Source: Ignavibacteria bacterium
Lineage (GTDB): Bacteria > Bacteroidota > Ignavibacteria > UBA10030 > UBA6906
Length of the DNA stretch: 7,425 nt
Assembly: GCA_029859455.1 (NCBI GenBank)
Contig: JAOUDE010000122.1
Span: 1-7,425, forward strand
Direction of reading: 5' to 3'
Below the pieces are notes generated by a model, which saw only the letters and a list, made by a program, of their open reading frames with translations, made no database searches and had not been told where the DNA came from. Every line of letters starts with the position of its first letter. Position 1 is the stretch's first letter. Made by a program: the position numbers and the translations under genes. This document shows, piece by piece, positions 5,784-7,425 of this stretch.

Positions 5784-6713
5784 TTATCTGCAAACCGGAA
5801 CTCCCCCCAGAGACTCCGCCGTTAATACAGCCCGGCGGATCGCCTCCGCAATCAGGTCCGAGCCGAGCTCGGCGACCAAATCGACGCCGGCCTCGACAAT
5901 ACCGGAGGCAAGGCCAAAAACGACATCCCCATCATATGATGTGTGAACCGGCTTGACTGCCCTGGCCATTCCGTCGTGACCCCGCTGTGCCACCCGGTTC
6001 ACCTCTACCTTGGACAACCGCGCATTCGTCGCGAGCGCAACCAGCGTGGTATTACCAAGAGGAACCTGGCGGGACCTCGACAGGGTCCGAAGAGGATCCA
6101 TATCCCCGAGCCATTGCCCGGATGCATTCCGGGCCCCCGCAAGGATCGTCCCGTCATGCCGCAGAACATCACCAACCGCATTCACGACAGCGACAGCCGA
6201 CACAAGGAGGTCGCCATACGACGCTGAGCTGATCCCGATCCCTCCCTTCATCCTGGTCTCAATACCGTTCCACTTTCCCACCGTCGCACCGGTCCCCGCA
6301 CCTACGCTTCCCTCGGCAATTTCGCCCGCGGCGGCATTCTGACATGCCAGATACCCGCTCTCCGCATCGGGTCGGATCGTTGATGAGCCGACATTCAGAT
6401 CGAAGATCACGGCGGCAGGAACGATCGGGACCCGTACCCAGGGGGTTTGATAACCGAGCTGATGTTCTTCGAGCCAGCGCATGACACCGTCAGCGGCTGC
6501 CAGTCCGAACGCACTCCCGCCCGTCAGCAACAGCGCGTGAATTTCCTGCATGGTCTTTTCGCTATGGAGAAGGGCCAGCTCTCTGCTTCCCGGAGAACTC
6601 CCCCGCACATCGCAACCTGCAACCGTATGCGGAGGACAAAGAATGACTGAGCATCCGGTAAGGGATGAACGGTCCGTCCAGTGTCCAATACGAAAGCCGG
6701 GTGGGAGGGTCAT
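5784..6713 (-). CDS. P1/DmpA-family (S58) peptidase
   Basis: The product resembles DmpA/BapA-type enzymes, self-processing N-terminal nucleophile hydrolases that remove N-terminal residues from peptides, including D- or beta-amino acids. From ATG 6713 it has 309 residues. Family landmarks are RIGHWTD at the N-terminus, TGCSVILCP, CDVRGSSPGSREL, ALLLTGGSAFGLAAADGVMRWLEE (about 60-82), GAGTGATVGKW and a C-terminal DGDVVFGLASG (about 261-271). The expected autoproteolysis site is LGNTTLVALATNA, with cleavage between Asn221 and Thr222, making Thr222 the likely nucleophile where DmpA uses Ser. No signal peptide is visible. An upstream in-frame GTG-type extension to 6812 adds 33 mostly Arg-rich residues unlike the family and overlaps trmH, so it is rejected. 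There is no strong SD; its ATG is tied by an ATGA overlap to the mini-ORF at 6710-6769. The physiological substrate is unknown. Confidence 0.88.
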   Translation of the reverse strand: MTLPPGFRIGHWTDRSSLTGCSVILCPPHTVAGCDVRGSSPGSRELALLHSEKTMQEIHALLLTGGSAFGLAAADGVMRWLEEHQLGYQTPWVRVPIVPAAVIFDLNVGSSTIRPDAESGYLACQNAAAGEIAEGSVGAGTGATVGKWNGIETRMKGGIGISSASYGDLLVSAVAVVNAVGDVLRHDGTILAGARNASGQWLGDMDPLRTLSRSRQVPLGNTTLVALATNARLSKVEVNRVAQRGHDGMARAVKPVHTSYDGDVVFGLASGIVEAGVDLVAELGSDLIAEAIRRAVLTAESLGGVPVCR

Positions 6714-6769
6714 GTGGAGAATCCGCCGACGGTTCCTGCGGCGAGTGGCAGGACCAGGTTCGCGCTCAT
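6710..6769 (-). CDS. Possible 19-residue coupling mini-ORF between trmH and the P1 peptidase
   Basis: The 52-base gap between the methyltransferase stop and the peptidase start is spanned by an open frame of 19 codons plus TGA, encoding MSANLVLPLAAGTVGGFST. Its ATG overlaps the upstream TGA as ATGA, and its own TGA overlaps the peptidase ATG as ATGA. The peptide is mildly hydrophobic with no recognisable motif, and no SD precedes its start. If translated, it would probably hand ribosomes from trmH to the peptidase by termination-reinitiation. Chance could also produce such tiling. Confidence 0.25.
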   Translation of the reverse strand: MSANLVLPLAAGTVGGFST

Positions 6770-7425
6770 TCGTACAGACGATGGACTGAGGAGAGAATGA
6801 TGCCGCATGCAACGCTTACATTCAGGGAGTCGCCCAGGCCGTACCGGCGAATCGACACACGGAAATCAGCAAGTTCTTTCACCTGATCCGAAACTCCCCA
6901 TGCCTCGTTCCCGAACACGATGAGCGACCGGGTTGGATAATTCATCCGGTCACAATGCGTTTCTCCTGACTGATCGGTAACGATCACCGTGTAGCCGAGT
7001 TCTTTCGCCCTGGACAGCGTGGAGAGAAGGTCCACACCCTCGACGATCGGCATATGGAAGATCCCCCCCATGGTCGCCCGAAGGACCTTCGGATTGTACA
7101 GATCGACAGAGTTGGTACCGAACAGAACACCATCCATCCCGAACCAGTCACAGCTGCGTACCATCGTCCCGGCATTGCCCGGATCTGATACGGCATCCAG
7201 GGCGACGAGATGTGACTTGCGTTCCGGGTTCTCCAGCATCGAGTCGAGCGAAAACTCCTGCTGTTTCACGACGGCAACGATTCCCTGAAACGTCACGGTC
7301 TCTGAAATAAGGTCCATCTCCCGGTCCGAAATCTCGTGCAGATTCGACGTCTTGTTTCCCAACCGCACGAGGAGGTCCTTGCCTGCGGTCGATTCCTTCA
7401 ACTCGTTCGTGTAGAACACTTCAAG
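6766..7425 (-). CDS. SpoU/TrmH-family RNA 2'-O-methyltransferase, N-terminus missing (cut by right edge)
   Basis: This SPOUT-fold enzyme transfers a methyl group from S-adenosylmethionine to a ribose 2'-OH in tRNA or rRNA. The visible 219 residues lack the start: the frame runs open to the window edge as LEVFYTNELKE, and roughly 40 residues of the N-terminal L30e-like substrate-binding domain are probably outside. The rest of that domain ends at VTFQGIVAVVKQ. All three SpoU motifs are present: motif 1 SDPGNAGTMVRSCDWFG with the catalytic Arg, motif 2 IVFGNEAWGVSD, and motif 3 GDSLNVSVACGIIL, which forms part of the knotted AdoMet site. The layout matches the TrmH/RlmB/TsnR group of about 260 residues. 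I cannot tell the RNA target, so no symbol is given. It is the first gene seen of the operon, and its stop overlaps the mini-ORF start. Confidence 0.92.
   Translation of the reverse strand, partial: LEVFYTNELKESTAGKDLLVRLGNKTSNLHEISDREMDLISETVTFQGIVAVVKQQEFSLDSMLENPERKSHLVALDAVSDPGNAGTMVRSCDWFGMDGVLFGTNSVDLYNPKVLRATMGGIFHMPIVEGVDLLSTLSRAKELGYTVIVTDQSGETHCDRMNYPTRSLIVFGNEAWGVSDQVKELADFRVSIRRYGLGDSLNVSVACGIILSSVHRLYE

Noticed and set aside
6714..6812. 33-residue upstream extension of the P1 peptidase
   Set aside because: It is Arg-rich, overlaps trmH, lacks an SD, and the family signature begins right after Met at 6713.

Overview
All the genes I can support in this 7.4 kb window lie on the minus strand, so the window reads right to left. 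It looks like an ordinary, densely packed bacterial chromosome segment of moderately high GC. There are no insertion sequences, tRNA or rRNA genes, CRISPR arrays or phage genes. The only non-coding stretch over 100 bases holds a terminator and a promoter. A membrane-targeted HtrA protease with two PDZ domains, RecO and a zinc-ligand set in RecO are consistent with many bacteria. The gene mix and order (mtnA beside a PfkB kinase, then recO, then htrA) suggest a Gram-negative-type lineage, possibly a poorly sampled phylum, but I cannot place it from sequence alone.

In transcription order the window holds: a SpoU/TrmH-type RNA 2'-O-methyltransferase cut by the right edge; a P1/DmpA-type (S58) peptidase; a VTT/DedA-type (YqaA-like) membrane protein; a Nudix hydrolase; a PfkB-family sugar/nucleoside kinase; methylthioribose-1-phosphate isomerase (mtnA); the recombination mediator recO; and an HtrA/Do serine protease. 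Gaps are 3 to about 74 bases. pfkB overlaps mtnA, and mtnA overlaps recO by four bases (GTGA). This looks like one polycistronic unit whose own promoter is outside the window. It ends at a perfect 11-bp hairpin with a T-rich tail at 238-273.

Immediately after the terminator is a near-consensus sigma70-type promoter (TTGACA, 17-base spacer, TATATT) driving a separate gene, an HNH endonuclease of the COG1403 type. Only its first 39 or so residues are inside the window.

The operon mixes RNA modification, proteolysis, nucleotide clean-up, methionine salvage, recombination and envelope quality control, so it is best read as a housekeeping and stress group, not a single pathway. The one pair with a plausible metabolic link is pfkB-mtnA: a ribose-type kinase beside an isomerase of 1-phosphorylated (thio)ribose. 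I see no convincing undescribed system. The most unusual details are a 19-codon mini-ORF that tiles exactly between trmH and the P1 peptidase by ATGA overlaps at both ends, the CHTG form of the MtnA active-site loop, and a strong Shine-Dalgarno sequence in the HNH gene leader that has no matching start codon.
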